From Mycolicibacterium sp. S2-37 (GTDB lineage Bacteria; Actinomycetota; Actinomycetes; Mycobacteriales; Mycobacteriaceae), in contig NZ_JAFEVR010000016.1 in NCBI RefSeq assembly GCF_017352375.1, positions 124,001 to 188,000 on the forward strand: a stretch of 64,000 bases of DNA. Direction: 5' to 3'. The notes below the pieces were generated by a model. That model searched no databases, was not told the DNA's origin, and saw only the letters and a list, made by a program, of their open reading frames with translations. Shown piece after piece: positions 9,301 to 19,526 of the stretch (positions are counted from its first letter, which is position 1; every line of letters begins with the position of its first letter). The translations under genes were made by a program, and so were the position numbers.

Positions 9301-9316
9301 CTCTAAGGTTTTAGAG
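9301..9316. promoter_or_regulatory. Palindromic operator upstream of the TetR gene
   Basis: Perfect inverted repeat CTCTAA-GGTT-TTAGAG between the divergent TetR and alpha/beta-hydrolase genes. Size and symmetry suit a TetR dimer. On the minus strand the right place for the regulator's own -10 element (TAGAGT) falls inside it, so autorepression is the simplest reading. The hydrolase start is 66 bp away and could be co-regulated. Confidence 0.5.
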
Positions 9317-9381
9317 AATCCGCCCGCGGCGGCGTCCCACCGGGTTAACGTTCCCCGTCGGATGTATTCGGAGGGGGAACA

Positions 9382-11106
9382 GTGGCGAAGCTATCCGTGT
9401 GGTTCGGGGCGGGCGTGGTGACCGCGGGTGTGTCGACGGCGCTGCTGGCCGGTGCCGGCACCGCGAACGCGGACGTCGACGGCGGACCGGATGCAGGATC
9501 TGCGGAGTCGTCGGCTGCGTCCGGCGTCGAAAGCGGCTCGGGGGCGTCCACGGTGGATCGGGTTCAGCGCGGACCCGGTCGCGGCGACGCCCAGGGCTCG
9601 ACGTCGAACCGGCGCGCCGAGTCCACCGCGGCGCGCACGTCGCGCGCCGACGACGAGTCCGATGCCGAGCTCAGCCGGGCGTCGCTTCGCGCCATCGGCG
9701 TCACCCGGGGAAGCACCGGTCCCGAGCCGGCGAGAAACCAGGCCACGGCGGCGCAGTCAACTGCTGCCGGTCGGAGCGACGGTGTGCAGCGGGCGGCCGA
9801 TGTCGATCCGCCGCCGCCGCGAACACCGGACCTGGCCGCGCAGGCGCCCGGTGATGGACCGCTGCCCACGGAGAACACCGGTGAGGCCGGCATCATCGGT
9901 GACCTCATCGGGCCGTTCCAGCCGGACTACCCGCCGATCGTCAAGGCCGTCGGCTCCACGGTGTTCAACCTCCTCGGCGCCCTGGTGCAGACGTTCGACG
10001 GCCCACCCGTGGTGCCCCCGGAGCTCCGCGATTCGATCCAGGTGGGCACCTCCACACTGTCGGTCGCGCCCGGAACCGACCTCCAGGCCGACTGGTACTT
10101 CCCGACCCACGGCCAGCCTCAGCGGCTGATCTACCTGCAGCACGGCATCCTCGCCACCGGCCCGATGTACAGCTACACCGCTGCACTCCTGGCCGAGCGG
10201 ACCAACAGCGTCGTCGTCGCCACGACGATCACCTCGAACCCGTTCTCCGACAACAACATGTGGCTCGGCGGCGACGCCATGCACAAGGCCGTCGCGCAAT
10301 TGCTCCTCGACGACGACCGGCAGGCGCTGAACGCGAGCCTGGCCACCGCCGCCGCAGAAGCGGGTCGGTCAGACCTGACCGTGCCGGCGGACTTCGTGAT
10401 CGTCGGTCACTCGCTGGGCGGCGGCTTCGCCCCCGGGGTGGCCGGCTACTACGCCGAAGGGTTGGTTGCGCGCCGAGCGGACGGCCAGGACGCCGACAAC
10501 CATCTGGCCGGTCTCGTGCTGCTCGACGCCGTCCCGTTCGCGCCGATCCTGCCCAACGCGATGGAGCGTCTCAACAGGCTGGAGGCGAGCAACAACTGGG
10601 ACCCCGACGACTACGTCCCGGTGTACGAGATCGGGGCCCCGCCGAACTTCCTGAACTCGTCCAGCACGGTGAACAGGGATCTCTCCGAGGCCCGGCCCGG
10701 AAAGTTCAACGGGGTGGTGATCAACGGCGGAGTCCACATGGACGGCATGCTGGGCGGCAACCCGCTGATCCAGCTCGCGGCCTATCTGGTCGCCGGCGCA
10801 CCGCAACCGCAGAACCCGCCGGCAGTGCAGCTGTTGATGGCCGGGTGGATCAACGACATGTTCGAGGGCACCATCGATCCCACCACCGGCCGTTGCCTCG
10901 GGGACGGCTGCGCGGGCAGCTACGGCGAGCCGGGCGAGACCATCGTCATTCCCAGCGACGGCGCGGTGGCCACCGCCGTGGTGATCGACTCGGGTGCACT
11001 GCCCCCGTCCACCCTGCCCTGGACCGCCCGGTTCGAACCGCGTGACGTGACATCCGTTGCCGGACAGAAGCAATCGCGTTCGATCGCGCTCCGCATCGCG
11101 GTCTGA
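9382..11106 (+). CDS. Secreted alpha/beta hydrolase with long low-complexity linker
   Basis: 574 residues. N-terminal signal peptide (VWFGAGVVTAGVSTALLAG, cleavage near TANA-DV), then about 150 residues rich in Ser, Ala, Gly and Thr without obvious fold, then an alpha/beta hydrolase domain from about residue 190. The nucleophile elbow is GHSLGGG (near 338-344) and the likely catalytic histidine is in NGGVHMDGM. Similar linker-plus-hydrolase proteins are common mycobacterial exported proteins; substrate (lipid, ester or peptide) cannot be told. GTG start at 9382 with GAGGGGG at 9371-9377. Divergent from the TetR gene with a shared palindrome in the promoter region. Confidence 0.78.
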   Translation: MAKLSVWFGAGVVTAGVSTALLAGAGTANADVDGGPDAGSAESSAASGVESGSGASTVDRVQRGPGRGDAQGSTSNRRAESTAARTSRADDESDAELSRASLRAIGVTRGSTGPEPARNQATAAQSTAAGRSDGVQRAADVDPPPPRTPDLAAQAPGDGPLPTENTGEAGIIGDLIGPFQPDYPPIVKAVGSTVFNLLGALVQTFDGPPVVPPELRDSIQVGTSTLSVAPGTDLQADWYFPTHGQPQRLIYLQHGILATGPMYSYTAALLAERTNSVVVATTITSNPFSDNNMWLGGDAMHKAVAQLLLDDDRQALNASLATAAAEAGRSDLTVPADFVIVGHSLGGGFAPGVAGYYAEGLVARRADGQDADNHLAGLVLLDAVPFAPILPNAMERLNRLEASNNWDPDDYVPVYEIGAPPNFLNSSSTVNRDLSEARPGKFNGVVINGGVHMDGMLGGNPLIQLAAYLVAGAPQPQNPPAVQLLMAGWINDMFEGTIDPTTGRCLGDGCAGSYGEPGETIVIPSDGAVATAVVIDSGALPPSTLPWTARFEPRDVTSVAGQKQSRSIALRIAV

Positions 11107-11115
11107 AGCGGTGGA

Positions 11116-11583
11116 TCAGTCGTCGCGGAGCGGGTCCGCGCTCGTCAGGGCCGCCTCGGCGATCGACGCCTGTTCCATGGTCGGCAGACCCATGTGGTGC
11201 TCGACGAGATTGCGTACCGTGTCGCGATCCTGCCCTTGGGCGAGCATGAGCCCGGACACGAACTGGTTCTGAGCCGCCCGTGCCTTCAAGGCGGCGACGG
11301 CGGCAACGGCCAGGATCTCGCGTTCCAGTTCCGACTCACTCAACCGGGTGACCCCGGGGGAGAGGTCGACCCAGTCGACCTGCCCGGTGAGGTGCGTCGT
11401 CACGGTGATCTGCCCGGACGCGCTGGTCGCCATGAACCGCGGGAGGTCGTCGGTACCGGAATCAGGGCGGATGTCGGCGCCGAGATCGTCCAGGGCATCC
11501 AGGCCCGACGAGTAACCGTCGTCGGGCGACGACGATGCCGGGAATTGGTCGTCGAGTGCGGACAGGTCCCACGGATCGGACAC
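11116..11583 (-). CDS. YbaB/EbfC-family protein, EspL-like
   Basis: 155 residues. The second half (from ATSASGQITVTTHLTGQVDWVDLSPG) has the YbaB/EbfC nucleoid-associated fold: a short beta region followed by helices with ARAAQNQFVSGL. EspL, encoded beside EspB in ESX-1 regions, belongs to the same family and stabilises Esp substrates; that parallel is drawn from family and context. The N-terminal 50 residues are acidic (DDQFPASSSPDDG...LDDLGADI). GTG 11583 is two bases after the stop of the upstream EspC-like gene; the larger open frame to 11922 overlaps that gene and is not used. It is the last gene of a three-gene operon with the EspA-like and EspC-like genes. Confidence 0.7.
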   Translation of the reverse strand: MSDPWDLSALDDQFPASSSPDDGYSSGLDALDDLGADIRPDSGTDDLPRFMATSASGQITVTTHLTGQVDWVDLSPGVTRLSESELEREILAVAAVAALKARAAQNQFVSGLMLAQGQDRDTVRNLVEHHMGLPTMEQASIAEAALTSADPLRDD

Positions 11584-11585
11584 GG

Positions 11586-11912
11586 CTACTGCGGACCCGC
11601 GTCGGAGATGGCGCCGGCCGCGTCCTCGTCCGTGCCGCGGTACCGCTGCGCCGTGTCCATCAGATTCGTGGCGTAGCGGTCCGACAACGCCTGCATCGCG
11701 GTGCACGCCTCCCTCCGCGGACCCTCTGCCTCGGCCAATCGGGACCACACGGGCTCGCATACCGGACCGTGACTGCGCATGACGTCGTCGGCCACGCCGT
11801 CGGTCAGCGGTGCGGCCTGCCCGATCTGGGCGGCGATGTCGCCGTGCTGGCCGGCGAGATCCCGTAGATGCCGCGGGTCGACCTGCAGTGGCGGTTCGAA
11901 CGGCGTCGTCAT
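11586..11912 (-). CDS. EspC-like (WXG-type) ESX secretion target protein
   Basis: 108 residues, the size and helical character of EspC/WXG100-like type VII substrates. It begins MTTPFEPPLQVDPRHLRDLA and ends in an acidic tail. The C-terminal segment YRGTD (91-95) fits the YxxxD/E secretion motif, and Trp56 sits near the predicted helical turn. The start at ATG 11912 lies 10 bp after the EspA-like stop and the gene ends 2 bp before the YbaB-like start, so the three are co-transcribed. In known ESX pairs one partner supplies WXG and the other YxxxD/E; here the EspA-like partner has the WTG. Function is inferred from motifs and order. Confidence 0.72.
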   Translation of the reverse strand: MTTPFEPPLQVDPRHLRDLAGQHGDIAAQIGQAAPLTDGVADDVMRSHGPVCEPVWSRLAEAEGPRREACTAMQALSDRYATNLMDTAQRYRGTDEDAAGAISDAGPQ

Positions 11913-11922
11913 ACCCGGCCAC

Positions 11923-12732
11923 TCACAGATTGATGTCGACGCATGAGCGCGCCACCTCCTCGTATATCCGCTTCGCCTCGGTGATGCTGGCACTGACGTT
12001 CTCGGAGACGTCCTGCAGACCCTCCATACGCCAGAGCGCGCCGGGCACCGCCGCGCCGACGACGCCGAGCTGAATGGCGAGGGAGAAAGCCTTTCCGTAC
12101 CTGGGGATCGCGAGCGCGGCGACGGCCGGGATGATGGCGTTGCCCATGACGGTGGCTGCCTCGTTCAGCATGCGCCGGACCGACGCCAATTCGTGGGCCT
12201 CCGCGGAGATCGCGCCCAGAATGGAGATGTCGGCGTCGACCATGCGTTTCGCGCGCAGCCGTTGTTCTTCGTTCGCATAGGCGTACGCGTCCGACGCCGC
12301 CCCGGTCCATGTCTTGTCGGGGACCGGCTTCGCCAATGCGTCGGCGATCTCGTTGTACTTCTGGTAGCCCTTCTCGTAGCCCTCACCTTTGTCGATCTCG
12401 TTGTTGCCCCCGCACGAATACTGAAGACCCTGAACGATCTTCAGTCCACTGGAGATGACCGGCGTCTGCTTGGCCTTCGGCAGGAAGAACTCGACGACGC
12501 TGGCCGCCTCGCCCATGTCCGCGGCGGCGTTCCACAACGCATCGATCCCGTTGTCGTCGATTGCGCGCGCGACGTCGATCAAACCGGTCACCGAATCGAT
12601 GGCGTCCGAGATCGGATTCGGCGGAATGAGATCCGCCGCATCGCCGAGTATGTCCGTCAACCCCAATTCGGCGGCCTTTCCACTCGTCGTAGGCCAACGG
12701 TAACAGTGGTCCTCGAGGTTGCTGTGCACCAT
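11923..12732 (-). CDS. EspA/EspE-like ESX secretion-associated effector
   Basis: 269 residues. Features typical of EspA/EspE-type substrates: a helical N-terminal half, a WXG-type turn (WTG at 142-144) followed closely by YxxxE (152-156), and a hydrophobic stretch near 195-215 (VMGNAIIPAVAALAI). Two cysteines are present, at 10 and 107. The start at ATG 12732 has no clear ribosome site, and its upstream region is shared with the divergent DUF2510 gene 79 bp away. First gene of the EspA-like, EspC-like, YbaB-like operon. No ESX ATPase, EccB-E or mycosin gene is in the window, so an ESX system elsewhere would have to export it. Confidence 0.65.
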   Translation of the reverse strand: MVHSNLEDHCYRWPTTSGKAAELGLTDILGDAADLIPPNPISDAIDSVTGLIDVARAIDDNGIDALWNAAADMGEAASVVEFFLPKAKQTPVISSGLKIVQGLQYSCGGNNEIDKGEGYEKGYQKYNEIADALAKPVPDKTWTGAASDAYAYANEEQRLRAKRMVDADISILGAISAEAHELASVRRMLNEAATVMGNAIIPAVAALAIPRYGKAFSLAIQLGVVGAAVPGALWRMEGLQDVSENVSASITEAKRIYEEVARSCVDINL

Positions 12733-12811
12733 TTCGTGCGCATGAACCGCCGGCCGTTCCGTTTAGAGTCGGGTGCAGCCGAAGCGGCACTGCGACCCGA
12801 AAGGCTCAGCG

Positions 12812-13576
12812 ATGGACAGCGCAGCCCAGCGGCCCGCCGGATGGTTCACCGACCCGGCGACCGGTCAGCAACTGCGGTATTTCGACGGCACGCAATGGAC
12901 GGGTCATGTGGCGCCCATGCCGCCGACCACGTTTCCGCTCGGCGAGCCCGTAATTCTCTTGCGCGCGCTTCCCGGGCCGGCGGACGTGGACATCGCCTGT
13001 TCGGTGCACGACGGGCGCGAGGCCCAGATCGGGCTTATCCGGCCGCGCCACCGGGTCCCGACCCTCGTCGGCCGGGAGACGGCGACGCTTGTCTTCGATC
13101 TGTTGCGACCGACCGGCGCGGTGGTACTCACGCTGACCCGAACCGGCGGCGCGACCAAACACCACCACATCGTGGTCGAGGACGGCGGCGGGAATCCGGT
13201 CGGTCGGTTGCGTCAGACCAGCTCCTACTGGCGACTCTTCCGCACGTCGCGGCTGGACGTGGTGCTCGAAGGCGGCACCACCGGCCTGGGGTCGACCCAG
13301 GTGTGCATTCGACCCGACGAGCCGTTCGCCGCCGTCGAGACGCCGGTGCGCGATACGTCCGGCGATGTTCTCGCGGTCGTCGAACGCCGGTGGCGTTATG
13401 CCGACGGCAGCACCGACTTCTTCGACTACACCCTGCGGTGTTCCAGGCCGCTCACCGCGCCCCTGCCCGACCTGCTCATCGCCACGGCCTTCGCCCACTA
13501 TCTGTACGACCGGCTCGCGGTCGGGGGACCCCTCGAGGCGATGAACCGCTTCGGCCGCGGACCGGGACGGTTCTAG
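12812..13576 (+). CDS. DUF2510 protein with scramblase/LURP-like domain
   Basis: 254 residues. Residues 9-33 form a DUF2510 motif (GWFTDPATGQQLRYFDGTQWTGHV); the rest has the alternating strands and the FFDYTLRC plus hydrophobic C-terminal helix pattern of the Tubby-like/phospholipid-scramblase fold (VVEDGGGNPVGRL...). No signal peptide. In actinobacteria DUF2510 is often an N-terminal appendage of membrane or secretion-linked proteins, but its job is unclear. Start ATG 12812 chosen because CGAAAGG lies seven bases upstream; an earlier in-frame ATG at 12773 has no such site. Divergent from the Esp-like operon, which may mean shared regulation. Confidence 0.7.
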   Translation: MDSAAQRPAGWFTDPATGQQLRYFDGTQWTGHVAPMPPTTFPLGEPVILLRALPGPADVDIACSVHDGREAQIGLIRPRHRVPTLVGRETATLVFDLLRPTGAVVLTLTRTGGATKHHHIVVEDGGGNPVGRLRQTSSYWRLFRTSRLDVVLEGGTTGLGSTQVCIRPDEPFAAVETPVRDTSGDVLAVVERRWRYADGSTDFFDYTLRCSRPLTAPLPDLLIATAFAHYLYDRLAVGGPLEAMNRFGRGPGRF

Positions 13577-13591
13577 CCGGGGCGATCGAGC

Positions 13592-14275
13592 TCATGTCGC
13601 CCGGGTGAACAGCGACAGTTCGTTGCCGCGGTCCGCGTCGAGCGTCAGCGTGACGTACCCATTGCCGGGATCGCGTACGTAATCCACGTAGCCGGCGGTG
13701 CCGTTCTCGGCGATCACCACGGCCTGGGGCCGCAGATACGGTTCAAGTAGCCGCAGCACGGGCAGATACAAGCTGAAGGCGCCGTCGAGATGGACCAGAT
13801 CCACCGGACCGCCCAAGCCGTCGCGCAGGGTGTCGAGCGCGTCCCCGACCCGGATCTCGACCAGGTCGGCCAGCCCGGCCTCGGCGAGGTGTTCACCTGC
13901 CCGCGCCGCCTTCGTGGGTTCGAGTTCGGTCGAGATCACCTGCCCGCCTCCGTTGTCCCGCACGGCGCAGGCGAGGTGAATCGTCGACACTCCGAAGGAG
14001 GTGCCGAACTCGACCACGCGGGTCGCCGCGCAGGCAGCGGCGCAGACGTAGAGCAGCCTGCCGAATTCCGCTGAGACGCACAGGAAATTGCCCGCCGCGT
14101 CGTGGTAGAGGCTCCGATAGTCTCGCGCCTCGTCCTCGAGCAGCCGCTCGAGGGGGTCGCCGTCCGGCCCCGTCCGGCCGAGGAGTTCGGCGATGTAGGG
14201 CGCATCGGTCACCTCGGCCTCGCCGAACAGACGCTCCAATACTGCGGTCACCCGAGGGTGTTGGAGTGAATTCAT
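13592..14275 (-). CDS. Class I SAM-dependent O-methyltransferase
   Basis: 227 residues, a Rossmann-type methyltransferase of the caffeoyl-CoA O-methyltransferase (family 3) type. Motif I is VVEFGTSFGVSTIHLA, followed by the acidic SAM-ribose region ISTELEP and the motif VDLVHLDGAF containing the metal/substrate aspartate. The start is ATG 14275 (GAGGA about seven bases upstream) rather than the longer frame from 14341. It shares a 119-bp promoter region with a divergent TetR gene, a common arrangement for a regulator and its target. The acceptor is not evident; small phenolic or catecholic compounds are usual in this family. Confidence 0.8.
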   Translation of the reverse strand: MNSLQHPRVTAVLERLFGEAEVTDAPYIAELLGRTGPDGDPLERLLEDEARDYRSLYHDAAGNFLCVSAEFGRLLYVCAAACAATRVVEFGTSFGVSTIHLACAVRDNGGGQVISTELEPTKAARAGEHLAEAGLADLVEIRVGDALDTLRDGLGGPVDLVHLDGAFSLYLPVLRLLEPYLRPQAVVIAENGTAGYVDYVRDPGNGYVTLTLDADRGNELSLFTRAT

Positions 14276-14284
14276 CTGTGAATC

Positions 14285-14386
14285 CTCGCTTTTCGCAACC
14301 GACCTGACTACTCGCTTTCCGTGCGCCACACACCGCGCCATATCCGGCGAGAACGGGGACCGGACCGCGCCCCTGCTCGCTTTCGG
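14285..14386. repeat. Three direct repeats of CTCGCTTT in the divergent promoter region
   Basis: CTCGCTTT occurs at 14285-14292, 14311-14318 and 14376-14383, each followed by TCG, CCG or CGG, all on the plus strand. They lie between the O-methyltransferase and TetR genes. Three copies of one 8-mer in about 100 bp suggests protein-binding half-sites, possibly for the neighbouring TetR protein, though TetR sites are usually inverted repeats. Confidence 0.4.
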
Positions 14387-14394
14387 GGGATACC

Positions 14395-15021
14395 GTGAGG
14401 CTCATGGCGGCAGGCCGACAGCAGATCCAGCCGAGGAGACAACCGCGTCAGCGGCGTTCGGAAGAAACGCGCGATCGCATCCTCGACGCGGCGATCGGGG
14501 TGTTCGCCGCCTACGGCTATGACCGCGGTACGACCAACCGCATCGCCGATTGGGCGGAGATCTCCATCGGATCGCTGTACCAGTACTTCCCCAACAAGGA
14601 CGCCATCCTGGCCGAGCTCGCCGTCCGTCACCTGGACGCCGGTATTGCCGCGGCGCGCGACCGACGGCCGGCCGGCTCGGCGATCCCGCTGGACGAGGCC
14701 ATCGCGGACATGGTCACCGACACCGTCGACAACCACCGGCACGATCCGGCGTTCCTCCGGGTCGTTCTCGAGCGGGCACCCCGGACTCCTGAACTGATGG
14801 CCAAAGTCGCCGAACTCCAAGACACGTCGACCACCGCACTGCAGGAACTGTTGGCCGACCACCCCGAGGTGAACCTCGGCGCTACCGACACCGCGGCCCG
14901 GCTGGTGGTCGTGACCGTCGAATCGGTCGTGCACCAGGCGCTGGCGGCGCCCGCGGCCCTGAATGCCGACGATCTTCAGCGGGAGCTCACGGCCATGCTG
15001 ACGAGCTACCTCACCCGGTAG
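14395..15021 (+). CDS. TetR-family regulator
   Basis: 208 residues. The N-terminus is basic (QQIQPRRQPRQRRSEETRDRIL), followed by a canonical TetR helix-turn-helix: ILDAAIGVFAAYGYDRGTTNRIADWAEISIGSLYQYFPNKDAILAEL read across positions 28-75. The C-terminal half is a helical ligand-binding domain of the TetR_C type. GTG 14395 follows GGGGGAT at workable spacing; ATG 14404 is an alternative. The gene is divergent from the O-methyltransferase, its most likely target, and ends 115 bp before clpB, with its own promoter region between. Confidence 0.85.
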   Translation: MRLMAAGRQQIQPRRQPRQRRSEETRDRILDAAIGVFAAYGYDRGTTNRIADWAEISIGSLYQYFPNKDAILAELAVRHLDAGIAAARDRRPAGSAIPLDEAIADMVTDTVDNHRHDPAFLRVVLERAPRTPELMAKVAELQDTSTTALQELLADHPEVNLGATDTAARLVVVTVESVVHQALAAPAALNADDLQRELTAMLTSYLTR

Positions 15022-15061
15022 CCAGACCCCACTCTTTCCAGCCGTCCGCAGATTGCCTAGA

Positions 15062-15082
15062 CTTGAGCGGAACAGACTCAAC
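15062..15082. promoter_or_regulatory. HAIR-type HspR operator of clpB
   Basis: CTTGAGC-N7-ACTCAAC closely matches the HspR-associated inverted repeat CTTGAGT-N7-ACTCAAG, differing only in the outermost-inner T/C and last base. It sits 55 bp upstream of the clpB start. HspR repressing clpB and dnaK operons through HAIR sites is established in actinobacteria. Confidence 0.85.
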
Positions 15083-15095
15083 CTTTGCGACGTTG
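15069..15095 (+). promoter_or_regulatory. SigH/SigE-type promoter of clpB overlapping the HspR site
   Basis: GGAAC at 15069-15073 and CGTTG at 15091-15095, 17 bp apart, fit the GGAAY/SGTT elements of ECF stress sigma factors such as SigH. The -35 lies inside the spacer of the HspR operator, so bound HspR would block it. In M. tuberculosis clpB is known to answer to both SigH and HspR. Confidence 0.6.
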
Positions 15096-15136
15096 AACCT
15101 GTCGACAAGCAATCCTGCTAGACGATCGGAGTTGTC

Positions 15137-17683
<2,547 letters not shown>

Positions 17684-17708
17684 TCTGCCCGGCGACTCTG
17701 CGGTGACC

Positions 17709-17740
17709 AGACCCCGTCACACTTCGGTGTGGCGGGGTCT
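17709..17740 (+). terminator. Rho-independent-type terminator after clpB
   Basis: Fourteen-base-pair stem AGACCCCGTCACAC / GTGTGGCGGGGTCT, with a single G-U pair, closed by a TTCG tetraloop. It begins 26 bp after the clpB stop. No T-run follows, as is common for mycobacterial hairpin terminators. It isolates clpB from the downstream gene, which has its own promoter. Confidence 0.85.
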
Positions 17741-17854
17741 TCGCGCTGTCCCGGCATGTGGCAGTGGCGACTTCTGTGACGGAAGTGATGCCTGCGCAAA
17801 CCCTGAGACGGGGTTGTGACCTAGATGAGTTCGGGCGAACCCACTACCAACAAG

Positions 17855-17860
17855 TAGGCT
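17855..17860 (+). promoter_or_regulatory. -10 element TAGGCT, leaderless-type promoter
   Basis: TAGGCT lies seven bases before the ATG at 17868, the spacing expected if transcription starts at or beside the start codon. No Shine-Dalgarno is present. Confidence 0.5.
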
Positions 17861-17867
17861 AGGCGCG

Positions 17868-18728
17868 ATGGTCCCGCTCTGGTTCACACTGTCGGCGCTC
17901 TGCTTCGTGGGCGCTGCCGTGCTGCTGTACGTCGACATCGACCGTCGGCGCGGGCTCGGGCGTCGCCGTAAGTCCTGGGCGAAATCGCACGGCTTCGACT
18001 ACGAGCACGAGTCCTCCGACATCCTCAAGCGCTGGAAGCGCGGGGTGATGTCGACCGTCGGCGACGTGAGCGCGAAGAACGTCGTGCTCGGCCAGATCCG
18101 CGGCGAGGCCGTCTTCATCTTCGATCTCGAGGATGTCGCGACGGTCATCGCGCTGCACCGCAAGGTCGGCACCAATGTGGTCGTCGACCTGCGGCTCAAG
18201 GACATCAAGGAGCCTCGCGAGAACGACATCTGGCTGCTCGGCGCGATCGGGCCCCGGATGGTGTACTCCACCAACCTCGACGCCGCCCGCCGTGCCTGTG
18301 ACCGCCGCATGGTGACGTTCGCCCATACCGCGCCCGACTGCGCGGAGATCATGTGGAACGAGGAGAACTGGACGCTGATCAGCATGCCGGTGACCAGCAC
18401 CCGCGCCCAGTGGGACGAGGGCCTGCGCACCGTCCGGCAGTTCAACGACCTGCTCCGGGTGCTCCCGCCGACCCCGCAGGCCGACTCCGTGCAGGCGGTC
18501 GCGCGGCGTAGCGGCTCCCCGAGCCGCCCGATTCATCCGGCACCCAGTCGCCAGGCCGAACTGTCGCAGCGCGCGGAGGCCGGCCGCCCCGATCTCGCCG
18601 CACCGGCCCGTCCGCACGCCCAGCGTCCGGAGGTGGCCCGGCCCGACGGTCCGCCCGCGGCCCGCCCGGCGCCGCCGCGCACCGCGCCGCCGCGTAACGG
18701 CCGGCAGTCGTCGCACCTGCCGCGCTAA
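17868..18728 (+). CDS. Conserved membrane-anchored protein, Rv0383c-like
   Basis: 286 residues. One N-terminal hydrophobic segment (WFTLSALCFVGAAVLLYV) followed by a basic stretch (RRRGLGRRRK), a conserved cytoplasmic domain of about 170 residues with SHGFDYEHESSDILKRWKRG and DIWLLGAIGPRMVY, and a proline/arginine-rich tail of about 70 residues that looks disordered. I recall the same protein directly downstream of clpB in M. tuberculosis (Rv0383c), with no assigned function. Leaderless-type start with TAGGCT seven bases upstream. First gene of a tightly spaced run: SDR at +15 bp, an Rv0381c-like gene, then an RNA methyltransferase. Confidence 0.8.
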   Translation: MVPLWFTLSALCFVGAAVLLYVDIDRRRGLGRRRKSWAKSHGFDYEHESSDILKRWKRGVMSTVGDVSAKNVVLGQIRGEAVFIFDLEDVATVIALHRKVGTNVVVDLRLKDIKEPRENDIWLLGAIGPRMVYSTNLDAARRACDRRMVTFAHTAPDCAEIMWNEENWTLISMPVTSTRAQWDEGLRTVRQFNDLLRVLPPTPQADSVQAVARRSGSPSRPIHPAPSRQAELSQRAEAGRPDLAAPARPHAQRPEVARPDGPPAARPAPPRTAPPRNGRQSSHLPR

Positions 18729-18743
18729 GTACTGTCTTCAGGC

Positions 18744-19520
18744 ATGCCACGCCCTGTCGCGCTGATCACTGGACCGACCTCGGGGCTGGGTGAGGGCTTC
18801 GCCCGTCGGTATGCGCAGGACGGCCACGACCTGGTGCTGGTGGCCCGCGACGTCGCCCGCCTTCAGACGCTGGCCTCCGAGCTCCGGGACGAGGGCGGCG
18901 TCGCCGTGGAAGTCCTGCCCGCCGATCTGGCGGTCGCCGCGGACCGCGCGAAGGTCGCCGACCGTCTCGCCGCCGGGGTCCAGGTGCTGGTCAACAATGC
19001 GGGTTTCGGCACCTCCGGGGAATTCTGGACCGCGGATCTGGAGCTGCTGCAATCCCAGCTCGACGTCAACGTCACCGCCGTGATGGCGCTGACGCACGCG
19101 GCGCTGCCGCCGATGCTGGCCGCGGGATCCGGCACCGTCATCAACGTCGCGAGCGTGGCGGGCCTGCTACCGGGCCGCGGCTCCACGTATTCGGCGTCCA
19201 AGGCGTGGGTGGTGGCGTTCTCCGAGGGACTGGCCAACGGGCTCGGTGGCACCGGCGTCGGTGTGCACGCCCTGTGCCCGGGCTTCGTCCGCACCGAGTT
19301 CCACGCACGCGCGGGCATCGAGATGTCCGGCACGCCGTCCTTGTTCTGGCTGAGCGTCGAGGACGTGGTCCGGGACTGCCTCGCCGACGTCGCCAAGGGC
19401 CGCGTCGTGATCGTGCCCGGCGTGCAGTACAAGGTCCTGACCACCGGTAGCCGCGTCGTGCCGCGCACTCTGGTGCGTGCCATGACCCGCGTCGTCGGCC
19501 GTGGCCGCGGCCGGACCTGA
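18744..19520 (+). CDS. Short-chain dehydrogenase/reductase
   Basis: 258 residues, classical SDR fold. Cofactor motif TGPTSGLGEG near residues 8-17, LVNNAGFG near 88-95, catalytic serine in INVASVAG, and YSASK near 151-155. The arginine after the first strand (VARD) suggests NADP(H). Starts ATG 18744, 15 bp after the previous stop, with a possible -10 TACTGT eight bases upstream. Substrate unknown. In M. tuberculosis the interval between the Rv0383c and Rv0381c homologues is, as I recall, occupied by pyrE; here an SDR stands in that place. Confidence 0.85.
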   Translation: MPRPVALITGPTSGLGEGFARRYAQDGHDLVLVARDVARLQTLASELRDEGGVAVEVLPADLAVAADRAKVADRLAAGVQVLVNNAGFGTSGEFWTADLELLQSQLDVNVTAVMALTHAALPPMLAAGSGTVINVASVAGLLPGRGSTYSASKAWVVAFSEGLANGLGGTGVGVHALCPGFVRTEFHARAGIEMSGTPSLFWLSVEDVVRDCLADVAKGRVVIVPGVQYKVLTTGSRVVPRTLVRAMTRVVGRGRGRT

Positions 19521-19526
19521 CCGCCG

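Noticed and set aside
9068..9421. Plus-strand frame over the TetR N-terminus
   Set aside because: Arg/Gly-rich shadow; the minus-strand helix-turn-helix is far more convincing.
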